Source of the DNA: Gemmatimonadota bacterium
GTDB lineage: Bacteria > Gemmatimonadota > Gemmatimonadetes > Longimicrobiales > Longimicrobiaceae
Reading direction: 5' to 3'
Assembly: GCA_019348475.1 (NCBI GenBank)
Contig: JAHWJJ010000080.1
Span: 1 to 12,077 of the forward strand
Length of the DNA stretch: 12,077 nt
In this document: positions 1-6,193 of the stretch, piece after piece
Layout of the letters: the number at the start of each line of letters is the position of its first letter
Numbering within the stretch: the first letter of the stretch is position 1
Notes under the pieces: generated by a model
Database searches by the model: none
The model's input: the letters and a program-made list of their open reading frames with translations, nothing else
Told to the model about the DNA's origin: nothing
Position numbers and translations under genes: made by a program

Positions 1-1
1 C

Positions 2-700
2 CTGCTGATGCTGGCCGCCACCGGCCCCGGCGCGCGCTTTGGCTGGTGGCACTTTCGCACCAGCTTCGCGCTGATGAGGTACGGCGCCTACGTGGGGATC
101 GCCGCGGTGGTCGTCTCGCTGGTGGGGCTGCTGCTGAGCCGCGGGCGCGGCAGGCTGGTCGCGGTGGCGGGGCTGGCGCTGGGCGCGGTGGCGTTCCTTC
201 TCCCCTGGAACTGGCGGCGCGACGCCCGGCAGTACCCGGGGATCCACGACATCAGCACCGACGTGCAGAACCCGCCGCCGTTCGTCGCCGTTGCGCCGCT
301 GCGCCAGGACGCGCCCAACCCCGTGGCGTACGCCGGCGATTCGGTGGCGCGGGTGCAGCGCCAGGCGTACCCCGACGTGCAGCCGCTGATGCTGGCCATG
401 CCGGTGGATTCGGCGTTCTCGCTGGCGGTGCGCACGGCGCGGCAGATGGGGTGGGAGATGGTGGACCAGGACCGCGGCCAGGGGCGCATCGAGGCCACGG
501 CCACCACGCCGTGGATGGGGTTCAAGGACGACGTGGTGATCCGCGTTTCGTCCGCGTCGGGGATCTCGCGGGTGGACGTGCGCTCCAAGAGCCGCGTGGG
601 GGGCGGCGACGCGGGCGCCAACGCCAACCGCATCCGCGAGTACCTGCGGCGCCTGCGCCAGGCCGACCCGCGCCCCATCCAGACGGAGCCGGCCCCGTAG
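2..700 (+). CDS. DUF1499 domain membrane-anchored protein (5' truncated)
   Basis: The reading frame is open from the left edge. The first ATG inside the window (8) lies within what looks like an ongoing N-terminal hydrophobic segment, so the true start is probably upstream of the window. Counting from that ATG, two membrane segments are visible (about residues 23-45 and 50-67). The soluble part begins with the IHDISTD motif (78-84) followed by PPPF, and ends in a region with RVDVRSKSRVGGGD and NRIREYLRRL. This order of IHDISTD near the membrane and RSxSRxGxxDxGxNxxRI near the end is typical of DUF1499 proteins. The family has no established reaction; the soluble domain is probably on the outer face of the cytoplasmic membrane. 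The gene ends with TAG, then an imperfect hairpin repeat follows. No partner gene is visible in the window. Confidence 0.85.
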   Translation: MLMLAATGPGARFGWWHFRTSFALMRYGAYVGIAAVVVSLVGLLLSRGRGRLVAVAGLALGAVAFLLPWNWRRDARQYPGIHDISTDVQNPPPFVAVAPLRQDAPNPVAYAGDSVARVQRQAYPDVQPLMLAMPVDSAFSLAVRTARQMGWEMVDQDRGQGRIEATATTPWMGFKDDVVIRVSSASGISRVDVRSKSRVGGGDAGANANRIREYLRRLRQADPRPIQTEPAP

Positions 701-737
701 TCTGCTCGTTCGGCGAATCTCAACAGAAATTCCCCCA

Positions 738-799
738 CGCAGAGCCAGCAGAGCAGGCAGATCGTTCTCTGCTGATTCTGCCGGCTCCGTGACTCTGCG
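738..799. repeat. Imperfect inverted repeat (CGCAGAG-type intergenic hairpin)
   Basis: The outer arms CGCAGAG (738-744) and CTCTGCG (793-799) are complementary. The inner arms CAGCAGAG (746-753) and CTCTGCTG (767-774) are a perfect 8-bp pair around a 13-nt loop. It sits between the convergent 3' ends of the DUF1499 gene and the HTH gene, so it could help end transcription from either side, though there is no clear T-run. It resembles in style the elements at 3348-3426 and 7389-7488 and is probably a member of one dispersed family. Confidence 0.55.
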
Positions 800-871
800 C
801 CTCTCACCAGGTCGGCGCGAGGCTTTTCCCTCCACAGGGCAGGAAAAGGTGGATCGGCGTCTGGTGAGGGG

Positions 872-1369
872 TCAGCGGGGCGGCAGGCCGTAGCGCTCGC
901 GCATCTCGGCAACCCAGGCGGGGATGTCGCGGCGGCTGCGCGTGTAGCTCTGCTCCATGCAGTGAAGCATGGCGTCCACCGTCTGCGCCTGCATCCCGGG
1001 GGGCAGATCGTGCACCAGCACCCGCAGCGCGGCGAACGCGGCCTCGTCCGAAAGCTCCTCGCGCGCTTCGGCGGCGTGCTGAAGGTACCAGCGGCGCAGG
1101 CGGTGGATGGTTTTGGTGTACGGCATGTTGCCGTCCAGGAACTTCTTGAGCCCCGACGGGCTCATCCCGATCTCGCGCGCGACGCTGCGCAGCGAGGTGC
1201 GCTCCACCCGCTCGATGACGGCCTCCCGCATCTGCGGGATCAGCCGCACGTCCGACTGCCCCGCCTTGTCCCCCTCGCGGGCCAGCTTCTCCATCAGCGC
1301 CCGCACCCCCTCCGGGTCGGTGGGCGCGTCTCCCGCGAACAGCTTTCTGATTCTCCTGGGCGGCTGCAT
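872..1369 (-). CDS. Helix-turn-helix DNA-binding protein (XRE-like)
   Basis: A 165-residue protein. I chose the ATG at 1369 because a purine-rich GGAGCAGGAG directly precedes it; the open frame extends further upstream (to 1510) but that extension is low-complexity and Arg-rich. Residues about 59-80 (LRSVAREIGMSPSGLKKFLD) read as a helix-turn-helix: SVAREIG as the first helix, SPSGLKKFL as the recognition helix. This is followed by a basic TIHRLRRWY segment. The C-terminal half is helical and has no motif I recognise, ending in AWVAEMRERYGL. It is probably a cytoplasmic transcription regulator. A 15-bp inverted repeat 47 bp upstream (1416-1430) is a candidate autoregulatory operator. The gene follows the ATP-grasp gene by 156 bp on the same strand and could be read through from it, but the AT-richer upstream region suggests its own promoter. 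Function beyond DNA binding is inference. Confidence 0.75.
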   Translation of the reverse strand: MQPPRRIRKLFAGDAPTDPEGVRALMEKLAREGDKAGQSDVRLIPQMREAVIERVERTSLRSVAREIGMSPSGLKKFLDGNMPYTKTIHRLRRWYLQHAAEAREELSDEAAFAALRVLVHDLPPGMQAQTVDAMLHCMEQSYTRSRRDIPAWVAEMRERYGLPPR

Positions 1370-1415
1370 GCTCCTGCTCCTTCCGGTCCGGTCGTTGTCG
1401 CGCATCCCGCTGTGT

Positions 1416-1430
1416 TGTACACAACGTACA
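1416..1430. promoter_or_regulatory. Candidate operator: inverted repeat TGTAC-N5-GTACA
   Basis: TGTAC (1416-1420) and GTACA (1426-1430) are perfect inverse complements separated by ACAAC, about 46 bp before the start of the minus-strand HTH gene. This is the most AT-rich spot of the 156-bp gap. The size and position suit a dimeric HTH regulator binding over or next to a promoter. I could not place a convincing -35/-10 pair, so the promoter itself is not called. Confidence 0.4.
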
Positions 1431-1525
1431 CTTGCCCGGGTCCCAAAGGCAAATGGCGCACGCGGAGCGACGGCGATTCCGGGCCGCTCCGCGCAGCGCC
1501 GCACGATCACCCGTCCCGCGTAGGC

Positions 1526-2698
1526 TTATCGCCTCCCCCGCTCGCGCAGCGGGTCCATGATGCGGTGCGGGACGAATCGGCTCAGGTTGTCGGTAATGGG
1601 GCCGGCGGATTCGCGGATCCCCATCCCCGCGGGCTCCTGGCCGATGATCCAGCTGCCGATCACCGGCCGGTGGCCGCCAAAGTCCGGGAGGGGCGCGTAC
1701 TCCTGGTGCACGAACCCCTCGCGGCCGTAGTCGCCGCCGCTGGCCGCCGGCGGGTGCCAGGGTGACACGATGCGCACGTTGGCGCCCTCCCGGCTCAGCA
1801 GCGGCTTGGCCACGTACGCGTCCACCCCCTGCCGGAACATGAACTCGTCGCGGTAGGCCCGCAGCAGGTTGGGGTGCCCGGGGCTGCGCTCCCACAGGAT
1901 GGGAAGGATCCCCTTGTTGGAAAGGATCATCTTCCACGCGGGCTCCATCCACTGGATGTGCCCCGCCGTGCGCCCCAGGTGCGCGCCGAACTCCTCGCCC
2001 ACCATCCACTCCCACGGGTACAGCTTGAAGATGCAGCGGATCTCGGCGCCGCCCACGTCCACGAAGCGGCCGGCCCGGGCGTCCCAGCCGATGTCTTCCA
2101 CGCGAAGCTGGATCGTCTGCAGCCCCGCCTGCTGCGCCGTGTCGCGCAGGTAGGCGACGGTGGCCTCGTCCTCCTCTTCCTCCATGGCGGCAAAGTGGAC
2201 GGTGGCATCCAGCAGGTGCGGCTTCAGCTCCGTCCACGTCTCCACCAGCGCCTCGTGCAGGCGGTTGAACTGGTCGCCGCCGGGAAAGCGCTCCTCCAGC
2301 CAGTACCACTGCGCCACGGCGGCTTCCAACAGGCTGGTGGGGGTGTCGGCGTTGTACTCGAGCAGCCGAGGCTCGCCCGTGCCGTCGTACGACAGGTCGA
2401 AGCGCCCGTACAGCGAGGGGGCGTCGGACTGCCACGACTGCTCGATCAGCGGCACGGCGTGCGGGGGAATGGCCAGCTCCGCGTAGCGCCTCTGCCGGAT
2501 GACCGCCTCGGCCGCCTCGATGCACATGCGGTGCAGCTCGCGGGTGGCGTTCTCGATGCGGTACACCTGGTCCAGGGTGAACGCGTAGTGCGCCTCCTCG
2601 TGCCAGTACGGCACCCCTCCGGCGGTGTGGTGCCGCAGCCCCACCTGCTCCACCTTGCCCTCCCAGCCGTCGCGGGGCGCGTGCGTGTGCCGCTGCAT
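1526..2698 (-). CDS. Glutathionylspermidine synthase-like ATP-grasp protein (YgiC/YjfC type)
   Basis: A 390-residue protein, close to the length of E. coli YgiC and YjfC, which resemble the C-terminal synthetase half of glutathionylspermidine synthase. Family residues are visible in order: YWHE (31-34), GRFDLSYDG (98-106), LEYNADTPTSLLE (113-125), IFKLYPWEWM (223-232), ILSNKGILPILW (258-269), YVAKPLLSREGANV (295-308) and GSWIIG near 348-353. These form the ATP-grasp nucleotide and Mg2+ site. No amidase (CHAP) domain is present, so by homology it would form an amide bond between a carboxylate and an amine at ATP expense; the substrate of this standalone type is not established, and glutathionylspermidine itself is not implied. 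It begins 3 nt after the stop of the DUF1190-like lipoprotein gene, so the two are surely cotranscribed. The run of acidic residues at 173-178 is an unremarkable linker. Confidence 0.9.
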   Translation of the reverse strand: MQRHTHAPRDGWEGKVEQVGLRHHTAGGVPYWHEEAHYAFTLDQVYRIENATRELHRMCIEAAEAVIRQRRYAELAIPPHAVPLIEQSWQSDAPSLYGRFDLSYDGTGEPRLLEYNADTPTSLLEAAVAQWYWLEERFPGGDQFNRLHEALVETWTELKPHLLDATVHFAAMEEEEDEATVAYLRDTAQQAGLQTIQLRVEDIGWDARAGRFVDVGGAEIRCIFKLYPWEWMVGEEFGAHLGRTAGHIQWMEPAWKMILSNKGILPILWERSPGHPNLLRAYRDEFMFRQGVDAYVAKPLLSREGANVRIVSPWHPPAASGGDYGREGFVHQEYAPLPDFGGHRPVIGSWIIGQEPAGMGIRESAGPITDNLSRFVPHRIMDPLRERGRR

Positions 2699-2701
2699 GG
2701 G

Positions 2702-3016
2702 TCAGCCGTGCACGCCCCGGCCGCTCCCCGTGCGCCCGAACCCGCCGCGCGACACGTGCGGCGCGGGCGCGTCGCGGGCGATGGGCCCGCCCGGCCGGGT
2801 GCGCGCCACGCCGCGGTTGTCGTAGTAGTAGCCGCCCCAGAACAGCGGGTAGTACATGGGGATGAAGCCGGCGCGCGGCTGCTGCTGGCACACGTCGGGG
2901 TTGTCGGGGTCGCAGTACCCGCGCATGGTCTGCGTGGGCCGGTCCTCGCCGCACGAGGCCGCGCCCAGGGCCAGCGACGACACCAGCGTAAGGCGGACGG
3001 CGGTGGACTTTTTCAC
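2702..3016 (-). CDS. Short YgiB-like (DUF1190) lipoprotein
   Basis: A 104-residue protein with a GTG start at 3016, supported by AGGTGG six bases upstream. A basic MKKS start, hydrophobic stretch (9-20) and Cys22 preceded by Ala-Ala-Ser suggest a lipoprotein signal; the lipobox lacks the usual Leu at -3, so lipidation is likely but not certain. Two further cysteines (35 and 43) flank a DPDNPDV stretch and may form a disulfide. Next come IPMYYPLFWGGYYYDNRG and a C-terminal VSRGGFGRTGSG. The aromatic/Gly patch and the RGGFG motif (90-94) recall the C-terminal part of E. coli YgiB (DUF1190), which is about twice as long. Pairing with a YgiC-like ATP-grasp gene 3 nt downstream strongly supports the assignment. 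It probably sits in the periplasm or envelope; its role is unknown. Confidence 0.75.
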   Translation of the reverse strand: MKKSTAVRLTLVSSLALGAASCGEDRPTQTMRGYCDPDNPDVCQQQPRAGFIPMYYPLFWGGYYYDNRGVARTRPGGPIARDAPAPHVSRGGFGRTGSGRGVHG

Positions 3017-3079
3017 TTTCTGCCACCTGCAAAGGGTAAGCGTCCATTGGAGGGCGCGCGGGACAACCGGTTGGATCGC

Positions 3080-3088
3080 ATTATCATA
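3080..3088 (-). promoter_or_regulatory. Candidate -10 element for the lipoprotein/ATP-grasp operon
   Basis: On the minus strand this reads TATGATAAT, an unusually AT-rich island in a GC-rich gap and a good match to a sigma-70 -10 hexamer. It is 64 bp before the GTG start of the lipoprotein gene, leaving a 5' leader of roughly 55-60 nt. I could not find a good -35 at 16-18 nt spacing, so confidence is limited. Confidence 0.35.
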
Positions 3089-3347
3089 CGAGCGCCGCGC
3101 GTCCCCGGTTTCTCGTCGTCCGGGAGGGCAATTTCTCCTGGTTCCGCCGGGGATGGGTCAGAGGTGCCGCCCGCCTCAACCTGCGACCGCGATCTCCGCG
3201 TGCCCTCCGAACGTAATCTAAGGGCGTGGACCGGCGCGACGGCAGCGGCCCGCAACCTGCGCGCCCGGGGCCCAGAAAAAACGGGGCCTGTTACCAATCC
3301 CATAGCTTCGTGTGTACCCGACCTGCAGTGGGATTTCACGCCGACGG

Positions 3348-3426
3348 CGCGGAGGAAAGCGAGGGACGCGGAGAGCTCCGTCCGTTCTCCGCGTCCTCAC
3401 TCCCTTCCTCCGCGTCCTCCGCGTGA
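3348..3426. repeat. Long imperfect inverted repeat (CGCGGAG-type dispersed element)
   Basis: Two nested perfect arm pairs are visible: CGCGGAGGAA (3348-3357) with TTCCTCCGCG (3405-3414), and GGACGCGGAGA (3364-3374) with TCTCCGCGTCC (3386-3396) around an 11-nt loop. The right flank adds a further CCTCCGCGTGA. The same right-end text (CTCCGCGTCC... CCTCCGCGTGA) recurs at 7459-7487. A short T-run follows at 3430-3434. It lies upstream of the SDR gene in the divergent gap, so it is not an obvious terminator for a gene; a REP-like element fits better. Confidence 0.7.
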
Positions 3427-3519
3427 TGCTTTTTAGTGGATCTGCACAGAAGCCGGAGGATCTGGTACGACACTCCTGATGGTGGTCAACCAAGGTCGGA
3501 ACACGGCACGGGAGATCGG

Positions 3520-4353
3520 ATGAGCGAGGACGGGAGCGGGTCCACCGCGGCGGCGCGAGCGAAGGAATCGGGGTTCGGCTACCGCGGCAAGTGGGCGCTG
3601 GTGACGGGCGCGTCCATGGGCATCGGCGAGGGGTTCGCGCGGGCGCTGGCGGGACGGGGGATGAACCTGGTGCTCTGCGCGCGCTCCGCCGACCGGCTGG
3701 CGGCGCTGGCGCGGGCGCTGGAGACGGAGCACGGCGTGCGCGCGGCGGTCGTCGCCGCGGACCTGGCCCAGCCCGGGGCCCCCGCCCGCGCATGGGAGGA
3801 GGCCAGCCGCGGGCGCGGCATCCACCTGCTGGTGAACAACGCCGGGTTCGGGCTGCACGGCCGGTTCGAAGAGCTGCCGGTGGACCGCCAGGCTGCGATG
3901 GTCGCGCTCAATTGCACGGCGCTGCTGGAGCTGGCGCACCTGGCGCTGGGGGAGATGCGAGGGCGCGGGTCCGGCGGCATCGTGAACCTGGGCTCCGTCG
4001 CCGCCTTTCAGCCGGTGCCCATGAAGGCGGTGTACGCCGCCACCAAGGCGTTCGTGCTCTCGCTGTCGCAGGCGCTGGTGGAGGAGAACCGCGGCTCCGG
4101 CGTGCGCATCCTCTGCGTCTCGCCGGGGCCCACGCCCACGGGCTTTCAGGCGGTCGCGGGGACGCGCGTGCGGCAGGGCCAGGTGGGGGTGCTGCGCGCG
4201 GAAGAGGTGGTGGATGCCGCGCTGGCGGCGCTGGACGCGGGGAAGACGCACGTGGCGCCGGGCCTGGCCAACCGCCTGTCCACCGTCTTCGGGCGGATGC
4301 TGCCGGCCGCCGTGGCCGCGCGGATCGCCCGCCGCGTCAACGAGCAGCGGTGA
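3520..4353 (+). CDS. Classical short-chain dehydrogenase/reductase (SDR)
   Basis: A 277-residue NAD(P)-dependent oxidoreductase. The start at 3520 is chosen because GGAG lies at 3511-3514, five bases upstream; an in-frame ATG at 3436 would add 28 unconserved residues. All classical SDR landmarks are present: the Rossmann glycine motif TGASMGIG (29-36), NNAG (106-109), and the catalytic tetrad Asn131, Ser159, Tyr172 and Lys176 (YAATK). The PG motif after strand six is at 202-203. Arg55 directly after the second strand (LCARS) favours NADP(H) over NAD(H). The substrate cannot be read from the sequence. A positively charged C-terminus (RIARRVNEQR) might contact the membrane, as in some DltE/YqjQ-like SDRs, but that is a guess. 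It stands alone, with 286 bp before the next gene. Confidence 0.92.
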   Translation: MSEDGSGSTAAARAKESGFGYRGKWALVTGASMGIGEGFARALAGRGMNLVLCARSADRLAALARALETEHGVRAAVVAADLAQPGAPARAWEEASRGRGIHLLVNNAGFGLHGRFEELPVDRQAAMVALNCTALLELAHLALGEMRGRGSGGIVNLGSVAAFQPVPMKAVYAATKAFVLSLSQALVEENRGSGVRILCVSPGPTPTGFQAVAGTRVRQGQVGVLRAEEVVDAALAALDAGKTHVAPGLANRLSTVFGRMLPAAVAARIARRVNEQR

Positions 4354-4375
4354 GGGGGGCTATCCGTTGCGTTCG

Positions 4376-4419
4376 CGCCGGAGCGAATGTTCGCCGCTCG
4401 CGAAGTCTCTTCGTGGACT
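4376..4419. repeat. Dispersed intergenic repeat, copy 1
   Basis: CGCCGGAGCGAATG (4376-4389) followed by TTCGCCGCT (4390-4398) recurs at 7191-7215 with only a 2-bp AA insertion. Both are followed by a CGCGA-GTC...TTCG-GGAC segment that folds into a small hairpin. It lies 22 bp after the SDR stop and is itself partly self-complementary (TTCGCG near 4372 with CGCGAA at 4399-4404). It is probably a short mobile or REP-like sequence; whether it ends SDR transcription is unclear. Confidence 0.6.
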
Positions 4420-4554
4420 GTAGGGGAACGCCCAGGAACGCCACCGCGGTTCAATCCCCCCCGGTGTCCCTGCAACGGGGGCAATTCCAACGACACTCTG
4501 CTCTCATGCCGTCCCGTAGGGCGCCTCCGCCGGGGGAGTTTTCAGCGGAGCCGC

Positions 4555-4584
4555 ATGGACGCCATCCTGAATATCGATTATCTT
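4555..4584 (+). promoter_or_regulatory. Candidate promoter of the Cys-rich peptide gene
   Basis: TGGACG (4556-4561) and TATCTT (4579-4584) are separated by 17 bp; each matches the sigma-70 consensus at four of six positions. The surrounding 4567-4592 is the AT-richest part of this gap. Transcription would start near 4591, placing the perfect hairpin at 4593-4612 at the very 5' end of the mRNA. This is a pattern match only. Confidence 0.35.
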
Positions 4585-4592
4585 TGGATTAC

Positions 4593-4612
4593 GACGCGAA
4601 AGGTGTCGCGTC
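4593..4612 (+). promoter_or_regulatory. 5'-leader hairpin before the peptide gene
   Basis: GACGCGA (4593-4599) and TCGCGTC (4606-4612) form a perfect 7-bp stem with a 6-nt loop. It ends 16 bases before the GGAGGT ribosome binding site (4629-4634), so it leaves the start site open. If transcription begins near 4591, it would cap the 5' end of the message and could protect it from decay. It could equally be an operator palindrome. Confidence 0.45.
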
Positions 4613-4639
4613 TACATCCCCCATCAACGGAGGTACACC

Positions 4640-4837
4640 ATGCCGCAAGCCGTCCAGACCCTGCGCACCGCCTTCTTCGCCCTGGCGGTGGCCGTGTCGC
4701 TGGGCTTTGGCGTCGCGCAGGCGTCCGCATCCCCCGGCGCCCCGCCCGCCCGCGCCGCCGCGTGCGATGAAGACATGTGCGACTACTGGTGCGGCGGCCT
4801 GGGCATGTGCCGCGGCGAAGTCTGCAACTGCTACTGA
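4640..4837 (+). CDS. Small secreted six-cysteine peptide, defensin-like (CSalpha-beta spacing)
   Basis: A 65-residue precursor with the best ribosome binding site in the window (GGAGGT, six bases before the ATG). Residues 1-30 are a Sec-type signal peptide: a hydrophobic core (about 11-25) and likely cleavage after AQA or ASA (27-30). The mature peptide is about 35 residues: a Pro/Ala linker, then six cysteines at 42, 47, 51, 57, 62 and 64. The spacing C-x4-C-x3-C-x5-C-x4-C-x-C has the CxxxC and CxC hallmarks of the CSalpha-beta fold of defensins and short scorpion toxins, and GMC-x4-C (55-62) fits the gamma-core GXC-x(3-9)-C. The expected pairing is 42-57, 47-62, 51-64. The middle loop is shorter than in typical defensins and the mature peptide is acidic (about -3), so a membrane-lytic role is doubtful. 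It may be an exported toxin, inhibitor or signal. There is no bacteriocin modification or export gene nearby. The fold is inference. Confidence 0.75.
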   Translation: MPQAVQTLRTAFFALAVAVSLGFGVAQASASPGAPPARAAACDEDMCDYWCGGLGMCRGEVCNCY

Positions 4838-4965
4838 GCCCCACCGCCGGACGAACGCCGCGGCGGGCCGCACGCGCGCGACCCGCTGCAGCGGCGTCCG
4901 CGCGGAGTGGATCAGCGGGAAACGGTGTCCCACCGGCAGCGGCAGGACAAAGCGGTCGCGTGCAG

Positions 4966-5002
4966 AAGGCCGCCCCCTCAGCCGCAAAAGGGGAACGGCC
5001 TT
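4966..5002 (-). terminator. Hairpin at the queE stop, likely terminator
   Basis: AAGGCCG (4966-4972) pairs with CGGCCTT (4996-5002), and inside it CCCCT (4974-4978) pairs with AGGGG (4989-4993), leaving a 10-nt loop. On the minus strand the stem begins in the queE stop codon (TAA, 5001-5003). The T tract after it is poor (CTTCTGC). It lies between the convergent peptide and queE genes and may slow transcription from both sides. Confidence 0.5.
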
Positions 5003-5648
5003 ACGGGATCCCGGCCACCTTGTGCGTCTGCACCGACAGACGCCAGGGCGGGCCCAGCGCCATCACCGCGGCGATCGTCTCGGCGTAATTGGGGCCCCCC
5101 AGCGCGGGGACGTCCACCGGCTGCAGAAAGTACTGTCCGAAGTCCGTCCCATCCACGATACGCCGCACCGCGTCCACGTCGGGCGTGATCCCCGGGGCGG
5201 ATTGGCCCGTGTACAGCAGCTTCAGCTCGTCGCCCTGCATCTGCGCGAAGCGCGGCTGCTTGGGCGAAATGGTCAGCCAGTCCACCAGCGAGCGGTCCAC
5301 CGGGCGCGAGCCGTTGGATTCCATGGTGATGCGGTAGCCGCGTGCCCGCAGCGCGTCGGAAAGCGGCCGGTCCAGCTGCAGGCTGGGCTCGCCCCCCGTG
5401 GCGACCAGCAGCAGCCCCGGCTTCTCTCCCCCGAACCCCTTCTCCGCCGCCTGCCGCACCAGGTCCAGCGTCCCCTCCACGTCCACCGTGTGGGCGGCCT
5501 TCACCCAATCGGTGTCGCACCAGGGGCACACGTCGTAGCCCAGGTTGCACCCCGCGAAGCGCAGGAACACGGCGGGCGTGCCCGCCTGCGCACCCTCGCC
5601 CTGCAGCGTCGCGAAAACCTCGCGAATTCCGTACTTCCTGGCCGCCAT
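5001..5648 (-). CDS. queE: 7-carboxy-7-deazaguanine synthase (radical SAM)
   Basis: A 215-residue protein, the usual length for QueE. QueE converts 6-carboxy-5,6,7,8-tetrahydropterin to 7-carboxy-7-deazaguanine by a radical-SAM ring contraction, on the way to preQ0 and queuosine. Visible signatures are the N-terminal EVFATLQGEG (10-19), RFAGCNL (30-36), the iron-sulfur cysteines 34, 41 and 44 with DTDW after them, TGGEP (84-88) for SAM binding, ESNGS, the ISPKQP loop in the middle, and the C-terminal QTHK (207-210). The cysteine spacing is CX6CX2C, not the CX3CX2C of most radical-SAM enzymes or the CX14CX2C known from some QueE. The ATG at 5648 follows GGAGACGGTGG on the minus strand. No queC, queD or queF lies in the window, so the gene is separated from its pathway here. 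It would be cytosolic and active as a homodimer. Confidence 0.93.
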   Translation of the reverse strand: MAARKYGIREVFATLQGEGAQAGTPAVFLRFAGCNLGYDVCPWCDTDWVKAAHTVDVEGTLDLVRQAAEKGFGGEKPGLLLVATGGEPSLQLDRPLSDALRARGYRITMESNGSRPVDRSLVDWLTISPKQPRFAQMQGDELKLLYTGQSAPGITPDVDAVRRIVDGTDFGQYFLQPVDVPALGGPNYAETIAAVMALGPPWRLSVQTHKVAGIP

Positions 5649-5903
5649 CCACCGTCTCCAGTGCGTCGTGAGCGCCGGGGCCGCGTCGCCCCCCGCGCAA
5701 AGCTACCATGCGCCGCCAGGTCCCGGCACCCTCCCCCGCCCCGCCCCCGCCTGAATCGTGCGTCGAGAGGGGGCACCGGGACGATGGACGGGCGCCTCGG
5801 GACGACAATCCTGGCGCCGCTCGCTCCCGTATCCCGACCTCCACTACAGAAGGTGGATCGCGAAAATCCCACCTCTCGTCTTCTACTGTATACCGTTGGA
5901 AAC

Positions 5904-5924
5904 AGACGTGGGACATCCACGTCT
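5904..5924. repeat. Perfect 8-bp inverted repeat
   Basis: AGACGTGG (5904-5911) and CCACGTCT (5917-5924) are perfect inverse complements with a 5-nt spacer. It sits in the AT-richer core of the queE-SIMPL gap, about 255 bp upstream of queE. The size suits either an operator for a dimeric regulator or an RNA hairpin in a leader. Confidence 0.45.
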
Positions 5925-6193
5925 CACAACGTGTCATGATCTCCCCACGAGAACCCGCCGTGCCAGCGTCAAGAATCGGCTAAGTGCTTGTATAGCAACG
6001 AGGTTCATCGGCGTGGCCCGATGGCCCCCGCCTTGCCCTTGGGGATGCCGTAAGCGCCCGAAGCTGGGCACCTGACCCGGGGGGGTCAGCGAACGGTGGC
6101 CCGGTAGTTTTCAGAGCATCCGCACCACCCTCCTTCCCCGACGACCGCACCACTCGCCCTCCACGCCGTCTGACGCTGTCCGCCCCCCTTTCC

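Larger units (their letters stand above)
3017..3519. other. 503-bp divergent intergenic region
   Basis: This lies between the minus-strand lipoprotein/ATP-grasp operon and the plus-strand SDR gene. I see no convincing coding frame. It holds a candidate minus-strand -10 element (3080-3088), a few weak self-complementary stretches and the long inverted repeat at 3348-3426. The part just before the SDR start carries the GGAG ribosome binding site (3511-3514) for that gene. Confidence 0.6.

Noticed and set aside
1370..1510. N-terminal extension of the HTH protein to 1510
   Set aside because: The added 47 residues are unconserved-looking and would cover the candidate operator; the ATG at 1369 has a much better ribosome binding site.
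804..3047. A 747-residue minus-strand open frame spanning three genes
   Set aside because: Its translation is Arg/Ala/Gly/Pro low-complexity and it lies out of frame with three genes that have clear family motifs; an effect of high GC.
4445..4465. GGTTCAATCC resembling a tRNA T-loop
   Set aside because: The flanking bases (CCGCG and CCCCC) cannot form a T-stem, and no acceptor, D or anticodon arms can be built around it.
4458..4481. CCCCCG/CGGGGG stem as a terminator of the SDR gene
   Set aside because: Only 6 bp with a 12-nt loop and followed by CAATTCC rather than a T-run; more than 100 bp after the stop.
5649..5960. A preQ1 riboswitch upstream of queE
   Set aside because: I looked on the minus strand for the short preQ1 hairpin with an A-rich tail near the ribosome binding site and saw none.
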